From NCBI RefSeq assembly GCF_000392615.1, contig NZ_KB933403.1, forward strand, positions 1 to 53,994: a stretch of 53,994 nt of DNA, in the 5' to 3' direction. The notes below the pieces were generated by a model. The model did no database searches. It was not told the origin of the DNA and saw nothing but the letters and a program-made list of their open reading frames with translations. Position 1 is the first letter of the stretch, and each line of letters opens with the position of its first letter. The stretch is from Lysinibacillus sphaericus OT4b.31. Lineage in GTDB: Bacteria > Bacillota > Bacilli > Bacillales_A > Planococcaceae. Positions 15,013-23,663 of this stretch are shown one piece after another. Made by a program: the position numbers and the translations under genes.

Positions 15013-15047
15013 ATCGTAGTATTTCAAAAATCAACTAATTTTAACAG

Positions 15048-15085
15048 AAAGGGGGTGTCTCAAGTAACTTTGAGGCACCCCCTTT
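15048..15085. terminator. Two-way terminator
   Basis: AAAGGGGGTG.CTCA, loop AGTAACT, TTGAG.CACCCCCTTT: a long near-perfect stem with A and T runs on both sides, shared by the converging NlpC/P60 and MurF-like genes. Confidence 0.9.
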
Positions 15086-15095
15086 CCCTACCTTA

Positions 15096-16481
15096 TTATA
15101 TATCTTTTAAGTTATTCGCAAATTCAATCATAGATCGGCTAGACATAGGACCCTTAATCAGCACAATTGTGTCTGAATCAAGTTTTGGCTTGAGCACATC
15201 TAAAACCCCTGTAACGTCTTTAAAAATAAGTACTTCGGCATTTGTTCCATCTTCCTTCGCTTGCTTGGCTATATCTTCAGCCCTTTTTCCAATTGTAATC
15301 AGCGTATGAATATTTCTTTCGGCCACCATCGAACCAATTTCACGATGATACTTCGCTTCGAAATTACCTAATCGCTTAATATCACCAAGTACAAGGATTA
15401 CTTTTTTCTCTTTTCCTATCGTATCTAAAACCTTTAAGGCCGCTTCAACAGATGTTGGGTTATTAGTCCATGTATCATCGACAATGGTACATTCACCAAT
15501 TCCCGTTGAAAATTCTAAGTGTCTTGCCATTGGCTTATATGTCTTTAAACGAGAAATGGCATTTTTAATGGTCATGCCCATTTCTTTTACGGCAGCAATA
15601 GCAGCTAATGCATTGTACACTTGGTGTTCGCCGTATCCAGGAACAAAAACACTATATTTTTCATCTGCCACTTGCAGTACAAATTTCATGCCATTCTTCG
15701 TAAATTGAATTTTAGAAGCTCTGTAATCTGCCTTTTGCTGCACCCCTATCTTAATAATCTTGCCTTTAAAAGACTGCAAAGGTACCTTTTTTGTATTTTC
15801 ATCATCACCATTGATGATTAAAGTACCCCCTTGTGAAATGCCTTCTACAATTTCTGCCTTCGCTTTGATGTAACCTTCAAGATTTTTACAGCCATCTAAA
15901 TGATGCACTCCGATATTCGTAATAATGCCTATCGTAGGTTGATAAATCATGCATTGATGTTTAATATTGCCTGTATTCCCCAAACCTAACTCAAATACAG
16001 CTGCTTTTGTTGTCTCATCGATGCCAGTTAAATAGGGTAAGGATTGACGTGGCTCATTTTTACTGCTAACGGATGCCTGCACATTCCAGTCCTTACTTGC
16101 TATATGTTTAATCATTTCTTTCGTCGTTGTTTTCCCACATGTTCCGGTTAAAGCTACGACAGGGATTTGAAAAAGACCTCTGTAATATTCGATAAACTTC
16201 CAGTATGCCTGCACAATACTTTTCACTTGTATAACAGTTGTATTGTCTAGTGCATTTTTCAGCTCAGATGAAGACTTATTGGAAATGACAAGAGATGGCC
16301 CCTTACTGTCTATTTCCTTCCAGTTGATTGCATCGTTTCTATTCACAAACATAAGTGTATTACTGTGTGTCAAATCATGCCGATTATAATAAATTGCATG
16401 TTTAACAGACCAATTCTCAGAACCATTTACTAGTTCACCTTGCAGTAACTTCCTTATGTCCTTCACACTTATATTTTGCAA
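15096..16481 (-). CDS. MurF-like ATP-dependent amide ligase (paralogue 1)
   Basis: 461 residues from a TTG at 16481. I chose TTG because MQNISVKDIRKLLQGELVNG then aligns from residue 1 with MKPLTVKNLTAIIAGKLVQG of the paralogue next door; an in-frame ATG at 16502 lacks a ribosome site. P-loop GTCGKTTT at 113-120, Mur central-domain motifs AVFELGLGNTGNI and TNIGVHHLDGC, the KAKAEIV lysine/glutamate region, and a C-terminal ligase domain with DDTWTNNPTS (the DDxYNANP-like motif). The N-terminal domain lacks the DSR motif with which MurF holds UDP-MurNAc, so its substrate has probably changed. It forms an amide from a carboxylate and an amine with ATP. Confidence 0.85.
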   Translation of the reverse strand: MQNISVKDIRKLLQGELVNGSENWSVKHAIYYNRHDLTHSNTLMFVNRNDAINWKEIDSKGPSLVISNKSSSELKNALDNTTVIQVKSIVQAYWKFIEYYRGLFQIPVVALTGTCGKTTTKEMIKHIASKDWNVQASVSSKNEPRQSLPYLTGIDETTKAAVFELGLGNTGNIKHQCMIYQPTIGIITNIGVHHLDGCKNLEGYIKAKAEIVEGISQGGTLIINGDDENTKKVPLQSFKGKIIKIGVQQKADYRASKIQFTKNGMKFVLQVADEKYSVFVPGYGEHQVYNALAAIAAVKEMGMTIKNAISRLKTYKPMARHLEFSTGIGECTIVDDTWTNNPTSVEAALKVLDTIGKEKKVILVLGDIKRLGNFEAKYHREIGSMVAERNIHTLITIGKRAEDIAKQAKEDGTNAEVLIFKDVTGVLDVLKPKLDSDTIVLIKGPMSSRSMIEFANNLKDI

Positions 16482-16709
16482 GTTATCTTCGCCCCCTCTC
16501 ATAATCGTATGAAATGCGCTTTCTGGACGATTGGGTAGTAAACAACCAATCCTTCCATCTTACTAGCATTAACTAGCTTTTTATACAATACTTTATGTGC
16601 TTTCCGGAGCTCCTTTCTAATAGAATAATATAAAATATTATCGACTACCCTTGTGTGGCACAGTTTTTATCACGTTGTCTTAGTTGGTCTCTCTCATCAC
16701 GAGTGTATT

Positions 16710-18104
16710 CTATTCAGAGGGTAATGATGGCTTTATCTTTAAATCTGCTGCCAATTGGAACATTTGCTTACTGTACATATCTCCTTTTATGAGCACAATG
16801 GTATTTTCGTCCACAATCTTCTCTAATAACTTATATGCGAGCATACCATTCCTAAATGTATAAACGGGTTCATTAAACCCTAAATCAACGGCATGATCTG
16901 CCATTATACGTGCATGCTCCCCTATCGTAATGAGCACATCTACACCTATGCGGTGGATTAGCTCACCTGCTTGCTCATGAATAATATATCCCCAGGATCC
17001 TAAATCCGTAATTGTTCCAATCACCGCTATCTTTTTCTTACCATCACCAAGCGAATTTAAAACCCGTAATGCGGCTTCTAAGGAAGTCGTCGTAATGCTC
17101 CATGTATCGTCTAATAATATAGAGTGATTAATGCCTTCAAATTTTTGTAGTTGCTTGTTTAATTGCCGGAATGTATACAATTGGATGGCCGCTGCTGTAA
17201 TTGGGACACCCAGTTCACAAACAGCTGCAATAGCTGCTAGTGCATTATATACTTGATGCTCACCAAATCCAGGGACAAATATTTCATGCTCCATCATATT
17301 GTGATGAATCGTAAATTGCATACCATTTTGACCGTAGTGAATATTACTTGCTCTAAAATCACAGGATGCATCCTTACCAATTCTAATAATGCGGCCTCGG
17401 AATCTCGACAAATCAATTTTTTGTGTGTTAATATCCTCAGCATTCAGAATTAATGAACCGGTGGGGTCAATAATATCCACCATTTCAGCTTTAGCTCGTA
17501 TATAGCCCTCTAAAGTTTTACAGTAATTTAAATGATGCGCGCCTATATTCGTAATAATCCCGATTTTCGGCTTGAAATACTTCCCTGCAATCGTGACATC
17601 CCCCGGTGAACCAACAGCTGTTTCAAAAACGGCTGCATCAGTTTCCTCGTCAATGCTTAATAAATACTGCAAAGAGGCTGTTCTGGAATTACTACTTAGC
17701 GTAGTCGCCGTCACTTTTTTTCCAGCGGAAAGAATATGTTTAATCATCTCCTTTGTCGTTGTTTTTCCAGAAGTACCCGTAATAGCGACAATAGGGATAT
17801 CAAATTGGCTACGGTAAAAATGTACAAAGTTCCAGTATGCCTCATCAGTATTCGCTACTTTAATAATGATTACATGTTTAGGAATCTCATTTTGACTATA
17901 GGACCAATCCGTAACGAGCACTAGAGGAGAAAGTGGTTCAAGGCTTTTCCAGTTTACAATACGTTTATTTGTAAAAAGGGCAGTATTTGATTTTTTTACT
18001 TGTTTTAGTCGATATGCGCCATAGTGGATAAGCACTTCATCCGACCCTTGAACTAATTTACCTGCAATAATCGCTGTTAAATTTTTCACCGTAAGAGGCT
18101 TCAT
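16710..18104 (-). CDS. MurF-like ATP-dependent amide ligase (paralogue 2)
   Basis: 464 residues, clearly related to the gene downstream. P-loop GTSGKTTTKE at 110-119; AVFETAVGSPGDV and TNIGAHHLNYC in the central domain; LDDTWSITTTSLEAALRVLN in the C-terminal domain, where the family's DDxYNANP is only partly kept. As in paralogue 1 the N-terminal domain lacks the UDP-MurNAc-binding DSR signature. AAGGAG lies 11 bases before ATG. Two diverged copies side by side suggest each adds a different residue or acts on a different acceptor. They lie 200 bases apart on one strand, divergent from the ATP-grasp gene. Confidence 0.85.
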   Translation of the reverse strand: MKPLTVKNLTAIIAGKLVQGSDEVLIHYGAYRLKQVKKSNTALFTNKRIVNWKSLEPLSPLVLVTDWSYSQNEIPKHVIIIKVANTDEAYWNFVHFYRSQFDIPIVAITGTSGKTTTKEMIKHILSAGKKVTATTLSSNSRTASLQYLLSIDEETDAAVFETAVGSPGDVTIAGKYFKPKIGIITNIGAHHLNYCKTLEGYIRAKAEMVDIIDPTGSLILNAEDINTQKIDLSRFRGRIIRIGKDASCDFRASNIHYGQNGMQFTIHHNMMEHEIFVPGFGEHQVYNALAAIAAVCELGVPITAAAIQLYTFRQLNKQLQKFEGINHSILLDDTWSITTTSLEAALRVLNSLGDGKKKIAVIGTITDLGSWGYIIHEQAGELIHRIGVDVLITIGEHARIMADHAVDLGFNEPVYTFRNGMLAYKLLEKIVDENTIVLIKGDMYSKQMFQLAADLKIKPSLPSE

Positions 18105-18255
18105 ATCAATTCACACTCCTTTCTTTTCTAGTATATGTACGTCGACAAAAGTTGCTTGGATGTAAACATGATACATAACTAGAAGAAAACCATTTGTGCG
18201 CATATATATAAAATGTATATTAAGAATCCAAGTTCCAATTAAAGGAGTGATATAA
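18105..18255. promoter_or_regulatory. Divergent promoter region between MurF-like and ATP-grasp genes
   Basis: A 150-base AT-rich gap that must hold both promoters. CATATATATA near 18200 resembles mother-cell sigma -10 boxes but does not fit CATANNNTA exactly. I cannot assign a -35. Confidence 0.35.
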
Positions 18256-19461
18256 CTGAAAGCGATTATATTTGTTGGCACAAACAAATCCGGGTCAAGT
18301 CGTGAAGCCATAAAAGCAGCAGAGAAATTGGGTTACTTGACTGTACTTTTCACAAACAATGAAAAGCAATTACAGCAGAGAAAAGCCTATCCAGATATTC
18401 ATAAAATGATTTTCATCGACACTTCAAATATAGAAGAAATGAAAGATAAAATTTACGATTTATTCAAGACTGGTTTAGAGATTAAAACAATTGTGAGTTT
18501 TATAGATCCCTATGTGCATATTGCTTCCATTTTATGTGATGAATTTTGTGACAACTATACGTCATCTGAAGCCATCGAAATGATGGAAGATAAAGAGAAA
18601 ACCAGAAATTTCTTAAAGGATCAACCTTATTCACCAGAGTTTTATCTTATAAAACCATCTGAATCATTTACTAAAGAAATGGACTATCCAGTAATAGTGA
18701 AATCTCCAAAATCTACCGGCTCTAAGGACGTACTATTAGCGGTAGATCAAAGTCAACTTCATACACATCTGCGTTTTCTCCAAAACAAAAATCCAGGTGA
18801 AACAATTATGATAGAAGAATATATTGATGGACCACAATATTTAGTAGAGGCATTTGTTCATAAACGGCAAGCTCATATTATCGGTATTATTGAACAAGAG
18901 ATTACACAGGGTAAACGTTTTATCATTACCGGTTATGGAGTATTAGCAGAAGTTCCAAGAGCTATTCAAAGCGGTATTGAGGAAGTGCTCCATTCCATCG
19001 TCAAAGCATTTAACATTGAAAATGGCACACTGCATTTAGAGCTTCGTCTGACAGCACAAGGTTGGAAGCTTATTGAGATTAATCCTAGAATTTCAGGGGG
19101 AGCTATGAATAATATGCTTCTCGCTGCATTTGGTTTTAGTTTAGTGGAAGAAACACTTAAACTATTTTTAGGTGAGCAACCTAATGTCAAGCCGAGGCAC
19201 AGAAAATTCGTCTTTACAAAATACGTTATTGTAGAGAGTAGAGGCGTTTTAGAGAGAGTCATCGGAAAAACACGAGCAACTAAGTCAACAGGTGTAGTGG
19301 ATGTCTATGTGAAGCCTAGAAAAGGAACAATCCTAACCCCACCGTTATCTATGGGCCATCGTTATGCCTATGTCATTGCTGAGGGGAAGACATTAGTTGA
19401 AGCGAAAAGAAATGCTACTACCGCTGCAAGGGAAATCAAATTTCTACTAAAAGCACTCTAA
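18256..19461 (+). CDS. ATP-grasp carboxylate-amine ligase with a CTG start
   Basis: 401 residues. The frame's only start candidate with a ribosome site is CTG at 18256: AAAGGAG lies 8 bases upstream and a TAA codon directly precedes it. Starting there restores the first Rossmann strand KAIIFVGTNKSGSSREAIKA, which a TTG start at 18328 would delete. ATP-grasp core: KSPKSTGSKDVL (ATP lysine and glycine-rich loop), EEYIDGPQYLVEAFV, LHLELRLT and EINPRISGG (metal-binding Glu and Asn). The C-terminal 90 residues resemble the LAL domain of ligases such as BL00235 and carnosine synthase. It would join a carboxylate to an amino acid or amine. Confidence 0.85.
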   Translation: MKAIIFVGTNKSGSSREAIKAAEKLGYLTVLFTNNEKQLQQRKAYPDIHKMIFIDTSNIEEMKDKIYDLFKTGLEIKTIVSFIDPYVHIASILCDEFCDNYTSSEAIEMMEDKEKTRNFLKDQPYSPEFYLIKPSESFTKEMDYPVIVKSPKSTGSKDVLLAVDQSQLHTHLRFLQNKNPGETIMIEEYIDGPQYLVEAFVHKRQAHIIGIIEQEITQGKRFIITGYGVLAEVPRAIQSGIEEVLHSIVKAFNIENGTLHLELRLTAQGWKLIEINPRISGGAMNNMLLAAFGFSLVEETLKLFLGEQPNVKPRHRKFVFTKYVIVESRGVLERVIGKTRATKSTGVVDVYVKPRKGTILTPPLSMGHRYAYVIAEGKTLVEAKRNATTAAREIKFLLKAL

Positions 19462-19587
19462 ATACGCAAGTAGGCTATATTCACTTCTACCATTCCCTTC
19501 CTAGTCCCTCTACAAACACGTTTGATTCACCAGTACTTTTCTATCTTGGTTTTCGCAAAAGCTGATGAATGGGCCCTAAAAAAATAT

Positions 19588-19632
19588 CCCGAATAATTGC
19601 CACTATGAAACGGGCAGTTACTCGGGTTTTTA
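19588..19632. terminator. Terminator between converging ATP-grasp genes
   Basis: CCCGA.TAA.TGCC pairs with GGGCA.TTA.TCGGG, followed by TTTTTAAATTT; a run of seven A precedes it, so it can serve both strands. Confidence 0.8.
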
Positions 19633-19635
19633 AAT

Positions 19636-21804
19636 TTAAGCTTTAAATGTTTGATCTAAGAATTTAACCGTTTCAAACATATTCGTTTTACTAGCGCCCT
19701 TTACTAAAATGGTGTCCTGAGGTTTCACGATTTTTTCTAATAGCTTATGCAATTCTTCCTTGTTCGTAAAATGATAAATGTTGGATTGAGCCATCCCTTT
19801 TTCCAATGCTGCTGCACCCATTTCTTCTGTGCGGAATCCATAGGTTATTAAAATGTCAATTTCTTGCTCACAAATATATTCGCCCACTTTACGATATTCT
19901 GCTTCTCGTAAGTCCCCTAGTTCGCGCATCTGGCCAATTATCGCAACTTTTCGCTTCTTTGCAATGTTGGTGAGCACATCAATAGCAGCTCGTACGCCTT
20001 GAGGATGAGAGTGAACAGTATCATCAATGACTGTAATTTGATCACGGCAATCATATAGTGTTAGTCTTCTTGGTGGTTTTTTGAAATTTAGGCCCGCTTT
20101 AATATCCTGCGGGGCGAATCCTAAATAATCAGCAACCGCAATGGCATTGAGTGCATTATATACATGATGTTCTCCTAAGATTGGGATAAATAATTCAATT
20201 TCTTGCCCTTGCAGATTCATCTTAAAGCTCATGCCGTTACCTTTATACAAAATATCATAGGCCTTATAATTAGCATCCGTGTGGATACCGACTGTCAGTA
20301 TTTCACCTTTGAATTGCTCTGTCGATAAATACTTCGAATTGTCGTCATCCTTATTTAAAATAAGCAATCCTTTTTGATTCATGCCATGTATTAATTCTGA
20401 TTTTGCCATTGCCACTTTTCGAACATCCCCATCAAAGTTCCCAACATGCGCCAGACCGATATTTGTGACAATACTAATATTTGGTTGGATGATGCTACAG
20501 TGATTTGTGATAATACCTGGATATGCCATTCCGTATTCAAGTACAACTGCTTCATGGGTTGAATTAATCTCTTCAGCATGTTTTTTTGTGTGATCTGTAG
20601 TGTTCCAATAATCTTTTGACTCAAATACATTCCATTTTGTTGATAGAATAGAGCCGAGGAACGCCTTCGATGTAGTCTTACCTGCACTTCCGGTAATGGC
20701 GATGATCGGTAAGCCTAGGGCTGCATCTAAATTCTTGTATTTTCTTTCCATTACTTCTTCTTTAATGACTTTCTGGTTTTCTGCAAGATACATAGCATAG
20801 CGAATTGAATGCACGACAACATCTAATTCTAAATAAAATGCAGGAGGGCAACCCGGACGCCAGTTCACTTCGTACATCCAAATCTTTTGTTGCTCATCTA
20901 ATCCGACATCTATGCCGATTTCGTCAATGACCTCCCCAAATTTCTCCATTTGTATGTCATCTAAATGGTGTGCCAATGACAATGAAAAATGTTCCAGCAT
21001 GCGCCGAATATTATAGGCTTCTTCTTTAAATTCTTGCTCCAAAAAAGGATCTAAATAGTTAGTAAAACCACCACTGTTTATATTCGGTATAATAGAACCA
21101 TTTGGCGCGATTCGTGGATAAACGGTTGTCACCACCCACTTACCCTCTCCGTTTTTTTGCACATGTAGGCGAAAATCATAAACTTGCCCCGATTTTGTCA
21201 TCGATCTAATATAGGGCTGCATGATAAACGTCCCTGAAGAAAGCTGCTCCTTTAATAAGTCATTTAATTGAGCTTTCGAATAATTTCTTTTTTCACTATT
21301 CACCCTCACCTCAAATGCATTTCCCATTTTCGTAATAAAATAGATTCCCCTGCCTTTTCGTCCATCAATCGGCTTAAAGACAACTCTTTTATAATGGGCA
21401 ATATAGTTGTGGAATAATTCTACATTTTTCACTATCTCGGAAGGAATCAAATACGTATCAAATTCCTTTGCAGCTTTTAAGCGTTGCATAACATTCCATT
21501 TATTCCCTATTGAATGTGTGGTAAACGGGATTTCCTTTTTCAATTTTTCTATAATTTCTTTTGATACTGCTAGTTTTTCAGGACTCCCTGCATTATAAAT
21601 TACATCTGGGAAGGGCATCACTCGCTCGTGCCACTGCCCCTCTTCATATACTTTCGCTCTAATCGTACGGTCGTCAAAGTTAACACTTCTAGGTGTAAAA
21701 TAAAAAAATTGAGCCCCTTCCGCTCTTGCAACTACTGCATATGCATATGACTTGATTACCGTATTTGGGTCTAGTCGATGATGCAGCATTCCAATAATCG
21801 TCAT
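19636..21804 (-). CDS. YheC/YheD-type ATP-grasp fused to a Mur ligase (cyanophycin-synthetase-like layout)
   Basis: 722 residues in two enzymes. Residues 1-345: ATP-grasp of the YheC/YheD spore-coat-associated type, with FKPIDGRKGRGIYFI (ATP Lys144, Gly-rich loop), MQPYI and YEVNWRPGCPP (Glu312, Asn314). Residues 360-722: Mur ligase without the UDP-binding N-domain, with P-loop TGSAGKTTS at 371-379, TNIGLAHVGNF, KSELIHG and a C-terminal part with IDDTVHSHPQG. ATP-grasp then Mur ligase is the order found in cyanophycin synthetase. AAGGAAGG lies 7 bases before ATG. It follows the CotZ-like gene on the same strand, 113 bases away, so a spore role is likely. Substrates are unknown. Confidence 0.88.
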   Translation of the reverse strand: MTIIGMLHHRLDPNTVIKSYAYAVVARAEGAQFFYFTPRSVNFDDRTIRAKVYEEGQWHERVMPFPDVIYNAGSPEKLAVSKEIIEKLKKEIPFTTHSIGNKWNVMQRLKAAKEFDTYLIPSEIVKNVELFHNYIAHYKRVVFKPIDGRKGRGIYFITKMGNAFEVRVNSEKRNYSKAQLNDLLKEQLSSGTFIMQPYIRSMTKSGQVYDFRLHVQKNGEGKWVVTTVYPRIAPNGSIIPNINSGGFTNYLDPFLEQEFKEEAYNIRRMLEHFSLSLAHHLDDIQMEKFGEVIDEIGIDVGLDEQQKIWMYEVNWRPGCPPAFYLELDVVVHSIRYAMYLAENQKVIKEEVMERKYKNLDAALGLPIIAITGSAGKTTSKAFLGSILSTKWNVFESKDYWNTTDHTKKHAEEINSTHEAVVLEYGMAYPGIITNHCSIIQPNISIVTNIGLAHVGNFDGDVRKVAMAKSELIHGMNQKGLLILNKDDDNSKYLSTEQFKGEILTVGIHTDANYKAYDILYKGNGMSFKMNLQGQEIELFIPILGEHHVYNALNAIAVADYLGFAPQDIKAGLNFKKPPRRLTLYDCRDQITVIDDTVHSHPQGVRAAIDVLTNIAKKRKVAIIGQMRELGDLREAEYRKVGEYICEQEIDILITYGFRTEEMGAAALEKGMAQSNIYHFTNKEELHKLLEKIVKPQDTILVKGASKTNMFETVKFLDQTFKA

Positions 21805-21917
21805 GCGTTAACCTTCCTTTCATTAGATTCTCTTTTTATTAAATTCAGCCAATGCACTTGCATGTAGACAGATGCTCTAGTTTTGAAATTATTTTAGTAG
21901 TTTTAACGGGACATTTA

Positions 21918-22349
21918 TTACCATTTAGGCTCAATGAGGATCTTCTTTTTTAATAAATCAGGATTTAACAGCTGAATGGCCGATATACTGCTTAATTCAA
22001 TGGATTTTTCACTCGCTGTTCTTTCTAATCTCACAACATCAGCAATTGAATTCGTCTCATTCCCTTCATAATCATAGGCGCGTAACAACGAAATAGTGCC
22101 ACGACAGCGCTCTTTATCAATAGATTCTATACGAAAATACTCCGTTTCAAATTGCTTATCTGTATCTAATAATTTTAAATGAGCACCGTTGTTGGTGATT
22201 AAAAAAAGGGGAATGGTATCACTACCAACTATTTTCACGAGTAATTGACCATAATATTTAGAATGAAAATTTGTTATTACATCCTGGAGTGCTTTTATGT
22301 CATATAACGCTTCACATACAAAATTTTTTCTTCCTTTTTCAATGCTCAA
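21918..22349 (-). CDS. CotY/CotZ-family spore-coat protein, cysteine-poor
   Basis: 143 residues. It follows the CotZ pattern along its length: VCEALYDIKALQDVI, DTIPLFLITNNGAHLKLLDT, YFRIESIDKERCRGTISLL, then VRLERTASEKSIELSSISAI and LLNPDLL, as in the outer-coat crust proteins CotY and CotZ of B. subtilis. Those are rich in cysteine, with disulfides holding the crust; this one has two. Start is TTG at 22349 with GGAGGAG about 10 bases upstream. CATATTATA at 22430-22438 (minus strand) fits the CATANNNTA -10 of mother-cell sigma factors, though the -35 is poor. It leads into the ATP-grasp/Mur fusion gene. Confidence 0.78.
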   Translation of the reverse strand: MSIEKGRKNFVCEALYDIKALQDVITNFHSKYYGQLLVKIVGSDTIPLFLITNNGAHLKLLDTDKQFETEYFRIESIDKERCRGTISLLRAYDYEGNETNSIADVVRLERTASEKSIELSSISAIQLLNPDLLKKKILIEPKW

Positions 22350-22429
22350 TCCTTGCCAACTCCTCCCTAGTCCGTTTCAGCAATTTGCAAACACCGAACA
22401 ACTACAACTTATTTTTTAACCTTTCTCGT

Positions 22430-22446
22430 TATAATATGTAGGGCGA
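22430..22446 (-). promoter_or_regulatory. Candidate mother-cell (sigma-E/K) -10 element of the CotZ-like gene
   Basis: CATATTATA matches CATANNNTA. Upstream GTCATATT resembles a sigma-E -35 but is only 11 bases away instead of about 14. Weak support. Confidence 0.35.
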
Positions 22447-22585
22447 AGGAATATGACGACATGTTTTGCAAAAGGAGCGACAAAAAAATGCCTCCTTTGA
22501 TACAGCCATCGATTGTTGCAACGTTGTAGGAAATTAATTGTTTACCTTTTTCCAGTTCAATCGTTATCTAGGTAGGAGGGTTGAT

Positions 22586-22984
22586 ATGAATGAGCTATTT
22601 GGTAAGCACTTACAGGAAAAATTAAAAACAATACAGTTTACATTATTAAAAATGGGCGCTGGCAAACAGGATGCTGAAGACATTTTGCAGGAAACAGCCT
22701 ATCAATTCAGCAAATACATAGACGGTATTGATACAGAGTTTGCTGAGGCTTGGCTATACCGCGTAGCGATCAACAAATATTATGATGCTCTGAAAAACAA
22801 AAAGCTGACGAACGTTCTTCCGCGAAAGCGAGTGCTTTTTCCGGACCAGATTATGTTCTTTCTCGAAAAAAAAACTGTAGGCAATAAACTCGATTGCCCC
22901 GGAGTTTGCTCTACAGTCATCGCCCAAAATTTAATTTTGGGCGTTTTTCTATATTTAACTGTCAATGCAATAGTAATTTCATGA
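22586..22984 (+). pseudogene. Truncated ECF sigma factor (region 2 only)
   Basis: From an ATG with GGAGGG five bases upstream, residues 1-80 are sigma region 2: MNELFGKHLQEKLKTIQFTL, DAEDILQETAYQFSKYI, EAWLYRVAINKYYDALKNKK (the -10-recognition helices). After LTNVLPRK the sequence stops looking like a sigma factor, region 4 is missing, and the frame runs through a rho-independent terminator at 22921. So the gene has lost its 3' half by deletion or frameshift. It could not read a -35 element; at most it might still bind core polymerase. Confidence 0.75.
22921..22954 (+). terminator. Terminator of the truncated sigma gene
   Basis: CGCCCAAAATT, short loop, AATTTTGGGCG, then TTTTTCT. Confidence 0.85.
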
Positions 22985-23323
22985 CGAGCTTAGTGTTGCC
23001 TCATTTTGATTACCTTGATTCAAGAGAATAACACCGCCTATAATTAACGAAATCCCCAATGCCGTATACACATTAAAAGTGTCCCCCCATATAACAATAC
23101 CTACAACAACTGTTAGTGCAGTACCAATACCAGACCAAATGGCATAAGCCAGACTTAAGGGCAAGGTTTTTAAACAAAGGGATAAGCAATAAAACGAAAT
23201 GCCATAACCGATTGCAACAGCGATTGATGGACCAATAACTGTAAAGCCTTCCGAAAGCTTAAGCATCATCGTCGCGAATACTTCACTAACAATGGATATT
23301 GCTAAAAATATGTAACCTTTCAT
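22979..23323 (-). CDS. yvdR: SMR-family efflux subunit, YvdR-like
   Basis: 114 residues from the ATG at 23323 (AAGGAGG 8 bases upstream; a longer frame upstream would overlap the partner gene). Four membrane spans, with the essential Glu14 in ISIVSEVFATMMLKLSEGF and the SMR signature YAIWSGIGTALTVVVG. Works as a heterodimer with the next gene, exchanging protons for cationic drugs or guanidinium-like compounds. Third gene after a TetR regulator and a partner SMR gene, the layout of B. subtilis yvdT-yvdS-yvdR. Confidence 0.85.
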   Translation of the reverse strand: MKGYIFLAISIVSEVFATMMLKLSEGFTVIGPSIAVAIGYGISFYCLSLCLKTLPLSLAYAIWSGIGTALTVVVGIVIWGDTFNVYTALGISLIIGGVILLNQGNQNEATLSSS

Positions 23324-23336
23324 GATAAAGCCCTCC

Positions 23337-23663
23337 TTAATGTCCACCACCAACAAGATTGAGTACAACTACTCCTGCAATAATCATGCCGATTCCTGCA
23401 AGTTTTTTCACACTGAAGTACTCTTTATAAAACAGTACACCAACAATGGCAGTTAATGCCGTACCTAATCCAGCCCAAATGGCATAGGCAGTGCCAATCG
23501 GTAAAGATTGGAGTGTTAAGGATAAGAAATAAAAAGCAATACCATATCCAACAACTACCCCCATCGTCGGTAGTAATCGTTTAAAGCCATTTGTTCGTTT
23601 CAACATCGAACTGGCAAAAACTTCAGCGATAATTGCAATCAATAGAAAACTAATAGCACTCAT
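23337..23663 (-). CDS. yvdS: SMR-family efflux subunit, YvdS-like
   Basis: 108 residues, four spans, Glu14 in IAIIAEVFASSMLKRTNGF, and YAIWAGLGTALTAIVG as family signature. Its ATG overlaps the stop of the TetR gene (ATGA), so the two are translationally coupled. The two SMR proteins differ in loop charge, as expected for a pair inserted in opposite orientations. Substrate not readable from sequence. Confidence 0.85.
   Translation of the reverse strand: MSAISFLLIAIIAEVFASSMLKRTNGFKRLLPTMGVVVGYGIAFYFLSLTLQSLPIGTAYAIWAGLGTALTAIVGVLFYKEYFSVKKLAGIGMIIAGVVVLNLVGGGH

Noticed and set aside
18966..19262. 98-codon minus-strand frame inside the ATP-grasp gene
   Set aside because: Antisense shadow of a gene with intact ATP-grasp motifs.
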